Of a stretch of DNA of 64,000 nucleotides, positions 46,255-61,783 are shown piece after piece; position 1 is the stretch's first letter; each line of letters begins with the position of its first letter. The notes beneath the pieces were generated by a model. That model saw nothing but the letters and a program-made list of their open reading frames with translations. It had not been told where the DNA came from and did no database searches. Source of the DNA: Streptomyces sp. NBC_01262 (GTDB lineage Bacteria > Actinomycetota > Actinomycetes > Streptomycetales > Streptomycetaceae); the NCBI RefSeq assembly GCF_036226365.1, contig NZ_CP108462.1:2453501-2517500 (forward strand), read 5' to 3'. The position numbers and the translations under genes are program-made.

Positions 46255-46892
46255 GGCCGCTGCTCCTGCCGGGCGGCCAGCCCGGCGCGGCGCAGCACCA
46301 CGGCCTGCCGTACGTAGTCGAGCCCGGACCAGACGGTGAGGATCACGGCCGCGGCCATGATCACCGCACGCAGGGTGGCCAGCGGCCCGGTGAGGACGAG
46401 GATGTACATGCCCACCGCGACGCCCTGGGTGAGCGTCTTGAGCTTGCCGCCGCGGTTGGCCGGGATGACGCCCCATCGGATGACCCAGAAGCGCATCAGT
46501 GTGATGCCGATCTCACGCACCAGGATGACGACGGTGACCCACCACGGCAGGTCGCCCAGCGCCGAGAGCCCGACCAGCGCCGCGCCCATGATGGCCTTGT
46601 CGGCGATCGGGTCGGCGATCTTGCCGAAGTCGGTCACCAGGCCGTAGCGGCGGGCCAGCTCGCCGTCGAACAGATCCGTGATCATGGCGACGGCGAAGGC
46701 CGCCCACGCGAAGGAACGCCAGGCGGGGTCGTTCCCGCCGTCGTGCACGAGCAGCAGGACGAATCCGGGCACCAGCAGCAGCCGCACCATCGTGAGGATG
46801 TTGGCGATGTTCCACAGCGCGGCCTTGGGGGCCGCGGGAGCGACCGGCGCGGGGCGGTGGTTGCCGGCGGCGGACGCGGGTACTCCGGTCAT
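46251..46892 (-). CDS. pgsA: PgsA, CDP-diacylglycerol-glycerol-3-phosphate phosphatidyltransferase, 213 aa
   Basis: Makes phosphatidylglycerol-phosphate, first step to PG and cardiolipin, in the membrane. The CDP-alcohol motif D-x2-DG-x2-AR-x8-G-x3-D-x3-D is complete in [10 protein letters not shown] ... [10 protein letters not shown]. Four to six membrane helices. ATG 46892 overlaps the rimO stop (ATGA) and GGAGGAGG lies seven bases before; its own stop overlaps cinA, so the three genes are coupled. Confidence 0.92.
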   Translation of the reverse strand: MTGVPASAAGNHRPAPVAPAAPKAALWNIANILTMVRLLLVPGFVLLLVHDGGNDPAWRSFAWAAFAVAMITDLFDGELARRYGLVTDFGKIADPIADKAIMGAALVGLSALGDLPWWVTVVILVREIGITLMRFWVIRWGVIPANRGGKLKTLTQGVAVGMYILVLTGPLATLRAVIMAAAVILTVWSGLDYVRQAVVLRRAGLAARQEQRP

Positions 46893-48382
46893 CTGCCCGC
46901 CTCCTCCGTACACAGTGGTTCGGCGACCAGGTCGACGCCCTCGGTGTCCACGACCTTCGCGGAGATGATGGAACCGGGCTCCAGGCCCTCCCAGGACGTC
47001 AGGACGACCTGGCCGTCGGTCTCCGGCGCCTGGTGCTCGCCCCGGCCGGCCGCCTCGCCCTCATCCTCGTCGATGCTCTCCACCAGGACCCGGATCTCCG
47101 AGCCCAGCCGCTCCTCGGCCCGCTGCGCGGTCAGCTCCTCGGCCAGCCGGGAGACCCGCGCCAGCCGCTCCGCGACCACGTCCACGTCCAGCTTGCCGTC
47201 GTACGTGGCCGCCTCCGTGCCGTCCTCGTCGGAGTACCCGAAGACGCCGATCGCGTCCAGCCGCGCCGAGGACAGGAACCGCTCCAGCTCCTCCAGGTCC
47301 GCCTCGCTCTCGCCGGGGAAGCCGACGATGAAGTTGGACCGCACGCCCGCCTCGGGGGCCTTGCCGCGGATGGTGTCCAGCAGTTCCAGGAAGCGCTCGG
47401 TGTCGCCGAAGCGGCGCATGGCGCGCAGCACGCCCGGCGCCGAGTGCTGGAAGGACAGGTCGAAGTACGGCATGACCTTGGGCGTGGAGGTCAGCACGTC
47501 GATGAGGCCGGGCCGCATCTCGGCGGGCTGCAGGTAGCTGACCCGGATCCGCTCGATGCCGTCCACCGCGGCGAGCTCCGGCAGCAGCGTCTCCAGCAGG
47601 CGGATGTCGCCGAGGTCCTTGCCGTACGAGGTGTTGTTCTCGCTGACGAGCATGACCTCCTTGACGCCCTGCTCGGCCAGCCAGCGGGTCTCGCCCAGCA
47701 CATCGGAGGGGCGGCGGGAGATGAAGGAGCCCCGGAAGGACGGGATCGCGCAGAAGGAGCAGCGGCGGTCGCAGCCCGACGCGAGCTTGACCGAGGCGAC
47801 GGGGCTGTTGTCCAGGCGGCGGCGCAGCGGCGCGCGCGGCCCGGAGGCGGGGGCGAGGCCTACGGGAAGATCGGCAGGAGCCGGGCCCGGGGCCTGAGCC
47901 GGGACGGGCGCCTGCGCGTGCCCCGGAAGCGCCACGCCTTCGGCGCTCTGCCGCTGGGCCGGGCTGACCGGCAGCAGCTTGCGCCGGTCGCGCGGGGTGT
48001 GGGGGGCGTGGACTCCGCCGGCCAGGATCGTCCGGAGCCGGTCGGAGATGTCCGCGTAGTCGTCGAAGCCGAGTACGCCGTCCGCCTCCGGCAGCGCCTC
48101 GGCGAGTTCCTTGCCGTACCGCTCCGCCATGCAGCCGACGGCGACGACGGCCTGGGTGCGGCCCTGGCCCTTGAGGTCATTGGCCTCCAGGAGGGCGTCC
48201 ACGGAGTCCTTCTTGGCGGCGTCCACGAAGCCGCAGGTGTTGACTACGGCGACATCGGCATCGCCGGCATCGTCCACGAGCTGCCAGCCGTCCGCCGCCA
48301 GACGGCCGGCGAGCTCCTCGGAGTCCACCTCATTGCGGGCGCAGCCGAGCGTGACAAGAGCGACGGTACGGGGTTCGGGCAT
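46889..48382 (-). CDS. rimO: RimO, ribosomal protein S12 methylthiotransferase, 497 aa
   Basis: Radical-SAM enzyme that adds a methylthio group to an aspartate of ribosomal protein S12. N-terminal domain has [22 protein letters not shown] and VGCMAERY (three cysteines for the second Fe-S cluster). Radical-SAM cysteines C204, C208 and C211 are in [15 protein letters not shown]-terminal TRAM-like part follows ([14 protein letters not shown]). An insert of about 45 Pro/Ala-rich residues (150-195) before the SAM motif is typical of Streptomyces. Confidence 0.94.
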   Translation of the reverse strand: MPEPRTVALVTLGCARNEVDSEELAGRLAADGWQLVDDAGDADVAVVNTCGFVDAAKKDSVDALLEANDLKGQGRTQAVVAVGCMAERYGKELAEALPEADGVLGFDDYADISDRLRTILAGGVHAPHTPRDRRKLLPVSPAQRQSAEGVALPGHAQAPVPAQAPGPAPADLPVGLAPASGPRAPLRRRLDNSPVASVKLASGCDRRCSFCAIPSFRGSFISRRPSDVLGETRWLAEQGVKEVMLVSENNTSYGKDLGDIRLLETLLPELAAVDGIERIRVSYLQPAEMRPGLIDVLTSTPKVMPYFDLSFQHSAPGVLRAMRRFGDTERFLELLDTIRGKAPEAGVRSNFIVGFPGESEADLEELERFLSSARLDAIGVFGYSDEDGTEAATYDGKLDVDVVAERLARVSRLAEELTAQRAEERLGSEIRVLVESIDEDEGEAAGRGEHQAPETDGQVVLTSWEGLEPGSIISAKVVDTEGVDLVAEPLCTEEAGR

Positions 48383-48434
48383 GACCTCAGCCTACTTTGT
48401 CGGGCCCGCTCCCCCGTCCGTGGCTCCGTTCGGA

Positions 48435-49244
48435 TCAGCCCGCTTCCGGATCGCCCGGTGTGAAGTTGAGCCGTACGACCTGACCGGGGTCGCCGGCGGG
48501 GCCCAGGTCCTTGCCGTTGACGAACAAGGTGACGGCGCCGGCGTTGCCGACGATCAGGTTGATCTTCTTCTCGTCCGTGAAGGTCATGGACTCGCCGGCC
48601 GGCAGCGTGTTCTGGAAGAGCGAGCGGCCGTTGCTGTCGGTCACCGAGATCCAGCTCTTGCTGCCCTCGGCCGACAGCTTGACGGTGACCTTGTCGGCCG
48701 GAGCCGCCGCGATCGCGCTGTCGGACTGCTCGGGTGTGGGGTCGGGGCTGGTGGTCTTGGGCGACGGGCTGGACTTCGTGGACGCGCTGGCCACCGCCGA
48801 CGGCTTGCCGGCCACCGTCTGCTGGTCGCCGTCACCGCCGCCGTTGAAGATCGTGAAGCCGACGAAGCCGACGACCGCGACGATCGCCGCGACCATGGCC
48901 GCCGTCCAGTTCGGCCGACGCGGCTCGGAGCGGATCCGTTCGGCCTCGTAGACCGGGGCCACCGGCCCGGCCGCCAGGCTGCCGCCGTGGTCGGCGGTGT
49001 ACTGCTCCACCAGCGGTTCGGGGTCGAGGCCGACGGCGCGGGCGATGGTGCGGATATGGCCGCGGGCGTAGACGTCGCCACCGCAGCGGGAGAAGTCGTC
49101 CTGCTCGATGGCGTGCACGATAGGGGCGCGTACGCGGGTGCTGCTGCTGACCTCGTCGACGGTGAGACCGGCGTCGAGGCGAGCCTGGGCAAGGGCGCGA
49201 CCGACCGTTGGACGGTCGTCGGATGGCGGGTTGCCGATGGACAC
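48435..49244 (-). CDS. RodZ-like membrane protein with HTH and DUF4115-type domain, 269 aa
   Basis: GTG 49244 with AAAGG upstream. Cytoplasmic HTH at residues 12-80 (TVGRALAQARLDAGLTVDEVSSSTRVRAPIVHAIEQDDFSRCGGDVYARGHIRTIARAVG), one membrane helix at about 115-135 (AAMVAAIVAVVGFVGFTIF), a Ser/Thr/Pro linker, and an outside beta domain (SWISVTDSNGRSLFQNTLPAGESMTF). This is the RodZ architecture, linked to cell shape in rods. Streptomycetes have the same gene beside ftsK/rimO. Exact role in hyphae is not known. Confidence 0.85.
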   Translation of the reverse strand: MSIGNPPSDDRPTVGRALAQARLDAGLTVDEVSSSTRVRAPIVHAIEQDDFSRCGGDVYARGHIRTIARAVGLDPEPLVEQYTADHGGSLAAGPVAPVYEAERIRSEPRRPNWTAAMVAAIVAVVGFVGFTIFNGGGDGDQQTVAGKPSAVASASTKSSPSPKTTSPDPTPEQSDSAIAAAPADKVTVKLSAEGSKSWISVTDSNGRSLFQNTLPAGESMTFTDEKKINLIVGNAGAVTLFVNGKDLGPAGDPGQVVRLNFTPGDPEAG

Positions 49245-49487
49245 GAGGGCGCCTTTCGAGCGTGTAGCCACCTGCTGGAGACTCAGTCTAGGGGGGTTCG
49301 TAAAGGGAGGGGCAAGCGGGCGGGCGTTGTTTGTCCGCCATCAGGATTGCCGTCTCGCCCGGCACCGCTGACAGTCGGCCATACGCCTTCCTCCTGCAAT
49401 AACTTGACGTACGAGCAGGAGAAACGGTTGTCCCCTGCCCTCTTACGAGTGAGCCACGAATGGGCTACGAACAGGCCACGGAGCAGC

Positions 49488-52121
49488 CTAGGAGCCGCCG
49501 TCCCCGCCGCGGATCACGGCGAGAACCCCGTCCATCTCGTCGGGCTTCACCAGAACATCGCGGGCCTTCGATCCCTCACTGGGACCGACGATCCCGCGCG
49601 ATTCCATCAGGTCCATGAGCCTGCCCGCTTTCGCGAACCCCACACGCAGCTTGCGCTGCAGCATCGAAGTCGAGCCGAACTGCGTCGAGACCACCAGCTC
49701 CGCCGCCTGGCACAGCAGGTCCAGGTCGTCGCCGATCTCCTCGTCGATCTCCTTCTTCGGACCGGTCCCGACCACCACGTCCTCGCGGTATGTCGGATTG
49801 AGCTGCGCCTTGCAGTGGTCCACCACCAGCGCGATCTCGGCCTCGGTGATGTACGCGCCCTGCATCCGGATCGGCTTGTTCGCGCCCATCGGCAGGAACA
49901 GCGCGTCACCCTTTCCGATGAGCTTCTCGGCCCCCGCCTGGTCCAGGATCACCCGGCTGTCCATCAGCGACGAGGTCGCGAACGCCAGCCGCGACGGCAC
50001 GTTCGCCTTGATCAGACCCGTCACCACATCCACGCTCGGCCGCTGCGTCGCCAGGACCAGATGGATGCCCGCCGCCCGGGCGAGCTGCGTGATCCGGACG
50101 ATCGAGTCCTCCACGTCGCGCGGGGCCACCATCATCAGGTCCGCCAGCTCGTCCACGATCACCAGCAGATACGGATACGGCGTGAGCTCGCGCTCGCTGC
50201 CCTCCGGCGTCTTCGCCTTGCCCGAGCGCACCGCGGCGTTGAAGTCGTCGATGTGCCGGAAGCCGTACGCCGCCAGGTCGTCGTAGCGCAGGTCCATCTC
50301 CCGTACGACCCACTGCAGCGCCTCGGCCGCCCGCTTGGGGTTGGTGATGATCGGCGTGATCAGATGCGGGATCCCCTCGTACGCGGTCAATTCCACCCGC
50401 TTGGGGTCGACCAGCACCATCCGCACCTCGTCCGGGGTCGCCCGCACCAGGATCGAGGTGATCAGGCCGTTGATGCAGGACGACTTACCGGCGCCGGTGG
50501 CGCCCGCGACGAGCATGTGCGGCATCTTGGCGAGGCTGTCCAGGACATAGCCGCCCTCGACGTCCTTGCCGAAGGCCACCGTCATCGAGTGCTCCATGCC
50601 CTGCGCGTCGGCCGAGCGCAGCACATCGCCCAGCATGACCAGCTCGCGGTCGCTGTTGGGGATCTCGATGCCGACCGCCGACTTCCCCGGGATCGGGCTG
50701 ATGATCCGTACGTCCGGGCTGGCCACGGCGTACGCGATGTTCTTGGCCAGTGCAGTGATCCGCTCGACCTTGACCGCCTGGCCGAGCTCGACCACATACC
50801 GGGTCACCGTCGGCCCCCGGGTGAAGCCGGTGACCTGGGCGTCGACCTTGAACTGGGAGAAGACGTCGCGCAGCTGGTCGGCCACCAGGTCATTGGCGGC
50901 GGTTCGGGTCCGGCCCGGCCCGCCGCGCTCCAGCAGGTCCAGCGAGGGCAGGGAGTACGTGATGTCGCCGGACAGCTGCAACTGCTCGGCGCGCGGCGGC
51001 AGGGGCGCGCCCTCGGCGGGCCCCGGCTGCTTCGTCAGGTCCGCGACGACACCCGACGGCGAGGACGCCTCGGGCTCCGCCGCCGCTTCCCGGGCGGGCG
51101 GCACCGGAGACTTCATCAGCCCCGCGACGAGCGGCGAGGGCTGCACCCCGTACATGACGGCGCCGTCCAGATCGGCCGCCGCGGCGGCCGCCACGTCGAC
51201 CGCGTCGAACCCGAACTCCTCGAACTCGTCCCCGCCGGGCTCCCGGGGCTCCTTGGGACGCCTCGTACGCTGCCGGCGCGGCTTCGGCTCCAGCTCGGCC
51301 CGATCGCCCTGCTGATCCGCCTGATCCGCCTCGAAGAACTCCCCCAGCGCCACGTCGTCGCCCTCGGGCTCGGGCGCCTCCAGCAGCCGCAGCCACATGC
51401 CCAGCTCCCGCAGCCGCTGCGGAATGGCCGCGACCGGTGTCGCCGTCACCACCAGCAGCCCGAAGAACGTCAGCAGCCCCAGTAGCGCCACCGCCAGCGG
51501 CCTGCCGACGGTGAACTCCAGCGGCGCCGAGGCGCCCCAGCCGATCAGCCCGCCCGCGTTGCGGATCGCCTCCGCGCCCTGACCGCGCCCGGGCGAGCCG
51601 CAGCCGATGTGGACCAGCCCGAGCACGCCCACCACCAGCGTGGACAGGCCGATGACGATCCGTCCGTTGGCGTCGTTCTGCTCCGGGTGCCGCATGAGGC
51701 GCAGCACCACGATCCCGATCAGGACCGGCACCAGCAGATCCAGCCGCCCGAAGGTCCCGGTCACCAATATCTCGACCAGGTCGCCGACGGGCCCCTTCAG
51801 ATCCGAATAGGTGCCCACCGCGACGACCAGCGCGAGGCCCAGCAGCAGCAGCGCCAGCCCGTCCTTGCGATGCGCCGGATCCAGCCCCTTCGCGCCCCGC
51901 CCTATCCCCCGGAACAGCGCGCCCACCCCATGGGCCAGTCCCAGCCACACGGCCCGTACGAGCCGGTACACGCCGCCGGTCGGCGAGGGCGCGGGCTTGG
52001 GCGGCGGCGCGGCGGCCTTCTTGGCAGCCGTCTTCTTCGCGGGGGGCCGCTTCGCGGCAGTCTTCTTGGCCGCAGGCTTGGCGGCAGCCTTCTTGGCGGT
52101 GCCGGACGTACGTGAGGCCAT
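49488..52121 (-). CDS. ftsK: FtsK/SpoIIIE chromosomal DNA translocase, 877 aa
   Basis: Moves chromosome ends across closing septa, in streptomycetes mainly during sporulation. ATG 52121 chosen; a GTG at 52157 is also possible, and no strong ribosome site is seen. Residues 1-45 are Lys/Ala-rich. Four membrane helices lie in about 50-215; a charged linker follows, then the motor: Walker A GATGAGKS at 540-547 (K546), Walker B VIVDELADLMM, GIHLVLATQRPS, and a C-terminal gamma winged helix (GFAKAGRLMDLMESRGIVGPSEGSKARDVLV). Distinct from the element's translocase at 12270. Confidence 0.95.
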   Translation of the reverse strand: MASRTSGTAKKAAAKPAAKKTAAKRPPAKKTAAKKAAAPPPKPAPSPTGGVYRLVRAVWLGLAHGVGALFRGIGRGAKGLDPAHRKDGLALLLLGLALVVAVGTYSDLKGPVGDLVEILVTGTFGRLDLLVPVLIGIVVLRLMRHPEQNDANGRIVIGLSTLVVGVLGLVHIGCGSPGRGQGAEAIRNAGGLIGWGASAPLEFTVGRPLAVALLGLLTFFGLLVVTATPVAAIPQRLRELGMWLRLLEAPEPEGDDVALGEFFEADQADQQGDRAELEPKPRRQRTRRPKEPREPGGDEFEEFGFDAVDVAAAAAADLDGAVMYGVQPSPLVAGLMKSPVPPAREAAAEPEASSPSGVVADLTKQPGPAEGAPLPPRAEQLQLSGDITYSLPSLDLLERGGPGRTRTAANDLVADQLRDVFSQFKVDAQVTGFTRGPTVTRYVVELGQAVKVERITALAKNIAYAVASPDVRIISPIPGKSAVGIEIPNSDRELVMLGDVLRSADAQGMEHSMTVAFGKDVEGGYVLDSLAKMPHMLVAGATGAGKSSCINGLITSILVRATPDEVRMVLVDPKRVELTAYEGIPHLITPIITNPKRAAEALQWVVREMDLRYDDLAAYGFRHIDDFNAAVRSGKAKTPEGSERELTPYPYLLVIVDELADLMMVAPRDVEDSIVRITQLARAAGIHLVLATQRPSVDVVTGLIKANVPSRLAFATSSLMDSRVILDQAGAEKLIGKGDALFLPMGANKPIRMQGAYITEAEIALVVDHCKAQLNPTYREDVVVGTGPKKEIDEEIGDDLDLLCQAAELVVSTQFGSTSMLQRKLRVGFAKAGRLMDLMESRGIVGPSEGSKARDVLVKPDEMDGVLAVIRGGDGGS

Positions 52122-52214
52122 GATGCTGAGGTTACCGCCGAAGACGGAAAGGGACACGCGTGCCCATTGATACCCCCGTTCGTGTCGCGGGGCCGTCGCA
52201 GGGCTCGCGCAACC

Positions 52215-52958
52215 TCAGTCGGCCGAGGGCAACTTCGTGCCACCGGCCCCGGAACCCGGCTCCAGCGCGTCCAACGCCCGCCGCAAACCGTTGAGCTTGC
52301 GCTCCAGATGGGCCGCCGTGGCCACCGCCGCCGTGTCCGTGGACTCGTCAAGCTGCTTGGACAGCGCCTCCGCCTGCTCCTCGACCGCCGCGAGCCGCGC
52401 GGAGAGCTCGGCGAGCAGCCCGACCGCCTCCTTGGCGGCGGCGCTCGCGCCGTTGGGAGAGCCGGACCGCCCGCCGCGGTCGCCGCGGTCGCCTCCCCGG
52501 TCGGCGCCGCTGCCGGAACCGTCGCGCTCCAGCTGGAGCCGCAGCAGCGCGGCCTGCTCCCGCAACTGGCAGTTCTTCATGTACAGCTCGACGAAGACCG
52601 AGACCTTGGCGCGCAGCACCCACGGGTCGAACGGCTTGGAGATGTAGTCGACCGCGCCCGCCGCGTAACCCCGGAAGGTGTGGTGGGGACCGTGGTTGAT
52701 GGCGGTCAGGAAGATGATCGGGATGTCCCGGGTCCGTTCCCGCCGCTTGATGTGCGCGGCTGTCTCGAACCCGTCCATGCCCGGCATCTGGACATCGAGC
52801 AGGATCACCGCGAAGTCGTCGGTGAGCAGCGCCTTGAGCGCTTCCTCCCCGGACGATGCCCGTACCAGTGTCTGATCGAGCGCGGAGAGGATGGCCTCCA
52901 GCGCCAGCAGATTCTCCGGCCGGTCATCGACCAGGAGGATCTTGGCCTTCTGCACCAT
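52215..52958 (-). CDS. osaB: OsaB, response regulator for osmoadaptation, 247 aa
   Basis: ATG 52958 with GAGGAGGA upstream. Residues 5-125 are a receiver domain: acidic pocket D11-D12, phospho-acceptor D55 in LLDVQMPGMDG, lysine in YISKPFD. There is no DNA-binding domain; the C-terminal half is a coiled coil (VGLLAELSARLAAVEEQAEALSKQLDES) after a Gly/Arg/Asp-rich stretch (GADRGGDRGDRGGRSG). This matches OsaB of S. coelicolor, which works with the adjacent hybrid kinase OsaA. Separated from osaA by 250 bases. Confidence 0.88.
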   Translation of the reverse strand: MVQKAKILLVDDRPENLLALEAILSALDQTLVRASSGEEALKALLTDDFAVILLDVQMPGMDGFETAAHIKRRERTRDIPIIFLTAINHGPHHTFRGYAAGAVDYISKPFDPWVLRAKVSVFVELYMKNCQLREQAALLRLQLERDGSGSGADRGGDRGDRGGRSGSPNGASAAAKEAVGLLAELSARLAAVEEQAEALSKQLDESTDTAAVATAAHLERKLNGLRRALDALEPGSGAGGTKLPSAD

Positions 52959-53208
52959 GGCCCGTCCTCCTCGCCCCGGCATCACGCCGGGAGCCGCCCC
53001 CAGGGACGACTCCTGCATGCCGCCCGCCCTTGTGCCGGTCATGGTAGCCGCACCCCGCTGTCCGCCACACCCTGTCACCGCCATGTCACTGTGCACGTAG
53101 CAGAAACGCTAGCGGAGACCAGAAGGTTCCCCGAATCCCGCGCTCTCACACCTGATTGACCACGGCGAGTCATATCGATCACAGAGCGCGGGAACGGCCA
53201 GCCGGCCG

Positions 53209-58686
<5,478 letters not shown>

Positions 58687-58719
58687 CGTGTCCCTCCCAG
58701 AGGGTCGACCGACCTGCAT

Positions 58720-59004
58720 GTGCCCCTATAGGGCATGCCCAGTGTTTCACCACGCCCCACCATCGGGGCAAACACTTCGGGTGCGATCGGGTTTCGACGG
58801 CTCGTTATGCCTCACAAGAGCAGGTCTTGTCCAGTGCCGTCAGGAGCGCACACACACATACACACCAGTGCGCGGGACCCAGAACAGGGCCACGCACTAA
58901 CCTGGCCGCGCCGTAGTGCAACACTCGGTCCTCGGACGGCGCATTGATCGTGGCGCGGACGGGCACAGGATCCGGGGGACATCGAGACATCCATGAGGAG
59001 ACCA
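58720..59004. promoter_or_regulatory. Divergent osaA/osaC control region with CA-repeat tract
   Basis: 285 bases between the divergent genes. A (CA)n-like tract lies at about 58849-58866, uncommon in this genome. I could not fix a sigma-B consensus by eye. No gene inside. Confidence 0.45.
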
Positions 59005-61611
59005 GTGAACACGGCGCGGGCAGCGGCTACCTTCGAGCCGGTCGGGCGGTCGGTGGCCACCGCGCGCGCGTTTGTCCGCGACACCCTCCAGGGCTGGGGC
59101 TTCTCCGATGTCGTGGACGACGCCGTCGTACTCACCAGTGAACTCGTCACCAATGCGGTGATTCACGCCGGAACCGCCGCTGATGTCGAGTGCCTGCGCT
59201 ACGACACCGGCGTACGGGTCGAGGTCTCCGACCACTACCCCGAGCGCGAACTCCCGCTCCACGACATCCACCGCCAGGCCCACCCCGACCACGAGGGCGG
59301 CCGCGGCCTGCTGCTGTGCTCCGCGCTGGCAACCCGCTGGGGCGTGCAGTACAGCCCCGAGACCAAGCAGGTCTGGTTCCACCTCGACCTCCCCCAGCGC
59401 CCCACCGGCACCCGCTCCGCCGGCCCCGTCCTGCCCGTCGCCGCGCTCCCCCTCACCGACGAACGCGTACGCGTCGCCGTCGTCCAGGCCGACCGCAACG
59501 GCGTCATCACCCGTTGGAACGAGGACGCCGCCGAGCTCTTCGGCCACCCCTCCGACCAGGTCGTCGGCAAACCGCTGGGCGACTTCGCCGCCTGGCCCCA
59601 GACCCCCGGCACCGGCCACGGCATCGCCGAGGCCCTGCTGCTGTCCCGCTGGGAGGGCAGCTACGGCATCCGCGTCGCCGACGGCCGCGTCCAGCCCGTG
59701 TACGGATCCCATCTGCGGGTACGCGACACCTCCGGCGAGCCGTCCACCGTATGCCTGCTGGTCCTGGAGGACGAGCGGGCCATCCTGCAGAATCCGACCC
59801 GCGGCATGGTCTCGCGCGACGGCTCCGGCGGCGAACGCGTCAAGGCCGCCGACCCGTTCGAGACCTTCATCGGCTCCCCCGCCCCCGACGACCTCGACGG
59901 CCTCCTCCAGCGCACCGTCGAGCGCGCCCGCGACATGCTCGACGGCGACGCCGCCTACCTGCTGCTCGCCACCGACGACGAGACCGAACTCGAAGTACGC
60001 GCTTCCACCGGCCTGCCCTCCGCCCGCCAGCGGTTCGCCCGCGTCCCCGTCGAGGCCGGCACCGGCCGCTACGGAAGCGCCCGCATGCCCGCCGTCCACG
60101 ACGACCTCACCGCCGTCCCCGGCGCCGTCCCGCTGCTCGCCGGCACCGGAATGCGCTCCATCGTCACCGTCCCGCTGAAGGTCGAGGGCCGCCTCACCGG
60201 CTCCCTGGGCGTCGCCGCCGAATCCCCCGGCCGCTACTCCAACGAGCAGGCCCTACGGCTGCAGTTCGCGGCCGACCGCATCGCCCTGGCCGTGGAGAGC
60301 GCCCGCCTGACCGAGCTGGAGCGGCTGCGGCGCGGCTCGCTCTCCTTCCTGGTCGAGGCCTCCGACCTGCTCGCCGGCACCCTGGAGCGCGACCAGACGC
60401 TGGCCCTGATGGCCCAGATGACCGTGCCCACGCTGGCCAGTTGGTGCGCCGTCTACACCATCGCCGAGCAGGCCGAGCCCGAACTCGCCTTCGTACTCCA
60501 CGAGGACGAGGACCGCATCGACGGCATCAAGGCCCTGCTCTCCAAGGTCCAGCCCCCCGACCCCGACCCCACCCCCGGCGCCCGCATCTGGACCGCCCCC
60601 TCCGACGCCGCCCACTCCACCGCCCTGCGCGCCTCCCTGCGCAGCCTCGGCCTCGGCGAACCCGGCCGCCCCGCCACAGGCCCGGGCACCGCGCTGGCCA
60701 CCGCCGCCGCCGTGGGCGGCGAGACGGTCGTCCTCCCCCTGGTGGCCCGCAACCGCGTCATCGGCATGCTGACGCTGGGCAAGCCCTCCGACGAGCGCTT
60801 CCGCCAGGAAATCCTGGAGCTCGCCGAAGACCTCTCGCGCCGGGCCGCCCTCGCCCTGGACAACGCCCGCCTCTACAGCGAGCGCACCGCCATCAGCCAG
60901 GCCCTCCAGCGCAGCCTCCTCCCCCCGGGCCTGCCCGTCATCCCCGGCGTCGAGGTCGAGGTCGTCTACCGCGCCGCCGGCGAGGGCAACGAGGTCGGCG
61001 GCGACTTCTACGACGTCTTCCCCATCCGCGACGGCTGCTGGGGCTTCGCCATCGGCGACGTCTGCGGCACCGGCCCCGAGGCCGCCGCTGTCACCGGCCT
61101 CGCCCGCCACGCCCTGCGCCTGCTCGCCCGCGAGGGCTTCAGCGGCCCCAGCGTCCTGGAACGCCTCAACGCCGCCATCCTCGACGAAGGCGCCCGCAGC
61201 CGCTTCCTCACCCTGCTGTACGGCGAGCTCTGGCCCAAGCCCGACGGCGGCGCGGTCCTCAAGGTCGTCTGCGCCGGCCACCCCCTGCCCCTACGGCTCC
61301 GCCAGGACGGCACCGTGGAAGCCGCCGCCGACCCGCAGCCGCTCCTCGGCGTCCTGGAAGACCTCGAACTGGTCGAGCAGACCATCGAACTCGCCCCCGG
61401 CGACGTACTCCTGTGCGTCACCGACGGCGTCACCGAACGCCGCGAAGGCACCCGCATGCTCGGCGACGACGGCCTCGCCGACGTCCTCGCCACCTGCACC
61501 GGCCTCAACGCCGGCGCCGTGGCCGCCCGCATCCAGCGAGCCGTCGAACGCTTCGCCTCCGACGCGCCCTCCGACGACATGGCCATCCTGGCGATGCGCG
61601 TGCCGGAATGA
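59005..61611 (+). CDS. osaC: OsaC-like multidomain regulator: anti-sigma ATPase, PAS, GAF and PP2C phosphatase, 868 aa
   Basis: GTG 59005 with GAGGAG four bases before; ATG 58993 would add four residues. Domains: RsbW/SpoIIAB-type ATPase (about 10-135; LTSELVTNAVIHAG, EGGRGLLLC); PAS (about 155-265); two GAF regions (about 300-430 and 455-620); SpoIIE/RsbU PP2C phosphatase (about 645-868; ALQRSLLPPGLP, GGDFYDVF, DGVTERRE, SDDMAILAMR). OsaC of S. coelicolor lowers sigma-B activity after osmotic stress. Head-to-head with osaA fits a shared osmotic response. A strong terminator follows at once. Confidence 0.88.
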   Translation: MNTARAAATFEPVGRSVATARAFVRDTLQGWGFSDVVDDAVVLTSELVTNAVIHAGTAADVECLRYDTGVRVEVSDHYPERELPLHDIHRQAHPDHEGGRGLLLCSALATRWGVQYSPETKQVWFHLDLPQRPTGTRSAGPVLPVAALPLTDERVRVAVVQADRNGVITRWNEDAAELFGHPSDQVVGKPLGDFAAWPQTPGTGHGIAEALLLSRWEGSYGIRVADGRVQPVYGSHLRVRDTSGEPSTVCLLVLEDERAILQNPTRGMVSRDGSGGERVKAADPFETFIGSPAPDDLDGLLQRTVERARDMLDGDAAYLLLATDDETELEVRASTGLPSARQRFARVPVEAGTGRYGSARMPAVHDDLTAVPGAVPLLAGTGMRSIVTVPLKVEGRLTGSLGVAAESPGRYSNEQALRLQFAADRIALAVESARLTELERLRRGSLSFLVEASDLLAGTLERDQTLALMAQMTVPTLASWCAVYTIAEQAEPELAFVLHEDEDRIDGIKALLSKVQPPDPDPTPGARIWTAPSDAAHSTALRASLRSLGLGEPGRPATGPGTALATAAAVGGETVVLPLVARNRVIGMLTLGKPSDERFRQEILELAEDLSRRAALALDNARLYSERTAISQALQRSLLPPGLPVIPGVEVEVVYRAAGEGNEVGGDFYDVFPIRDGCWGFAIGDVCGTGPEAAAVTGLARHALRLLAREGFSGPSVLERLNAAILDEGARSRFLTLLYGELWPKPDGGAVLKVVCAGHPLPLRLRQDGTVEAAADPQPLLGVLEDLELVEQTIELAPGDVLLCVTDGVTERREGTRMLGDDGLADVLATCTGLNAGAVAARIQRAVERFASDAPSDDMAILAMRVPE

Positions 61612-61644
61612 AGAAGGCCCCCGCCAGCTGGCGGGGGCCTTCTT
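61611..61644 (+). terminator. Terminator of osaC, 16-bp stem
   Basis: AAGAAGGCCCCCGCCA at 61611-61626 pairs perfectly with 61629-61644; loop only GC; ends TTCTT. It starts in the stop codon of osaC and lies just before the convergent tRNA gene, so it may work for both directions. Confidence 0.85.
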
Positions 61645-61649
61645 GTCAG

Positions 61650-61722
61650 AGCCCCAATACGGAATCGAACCGTAGACCTTCTCCTTACCATGGAGACGCT
61701 CTACCGACTGAGCTATTGGGGC
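61650..61722 (-). tRNA. tRNA-Thr (anticodon GGT)
   Basis: Reads on the minus strand GCCCCAA...TTGGGGC(T). Acceptor stem of 7 bp, D arm AGCTCAGTCGGTAGAGC, anticodon stem TCTCC/GGAGA with loop ATGGTAA giving GGT, T arm with GGTTCGATTCC. 73 bases, no encoded CCA. Decodes ACC/ACU. Confidence 0.95.
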
Positions 61723-61783
61723 CTGTCGACAAGCAAGATCTTAGCTCATACGAGCCCCTGTTTGAAAATCCGCCAGCAGGTCT

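Noticed and set aside
61650..61722. tRNA-Thr as the integration target of the element
   Set aside because: It is 17 kb from the accessory region with intact core genes between, and no tRNA fragment is seen near 39-44.5 kb.
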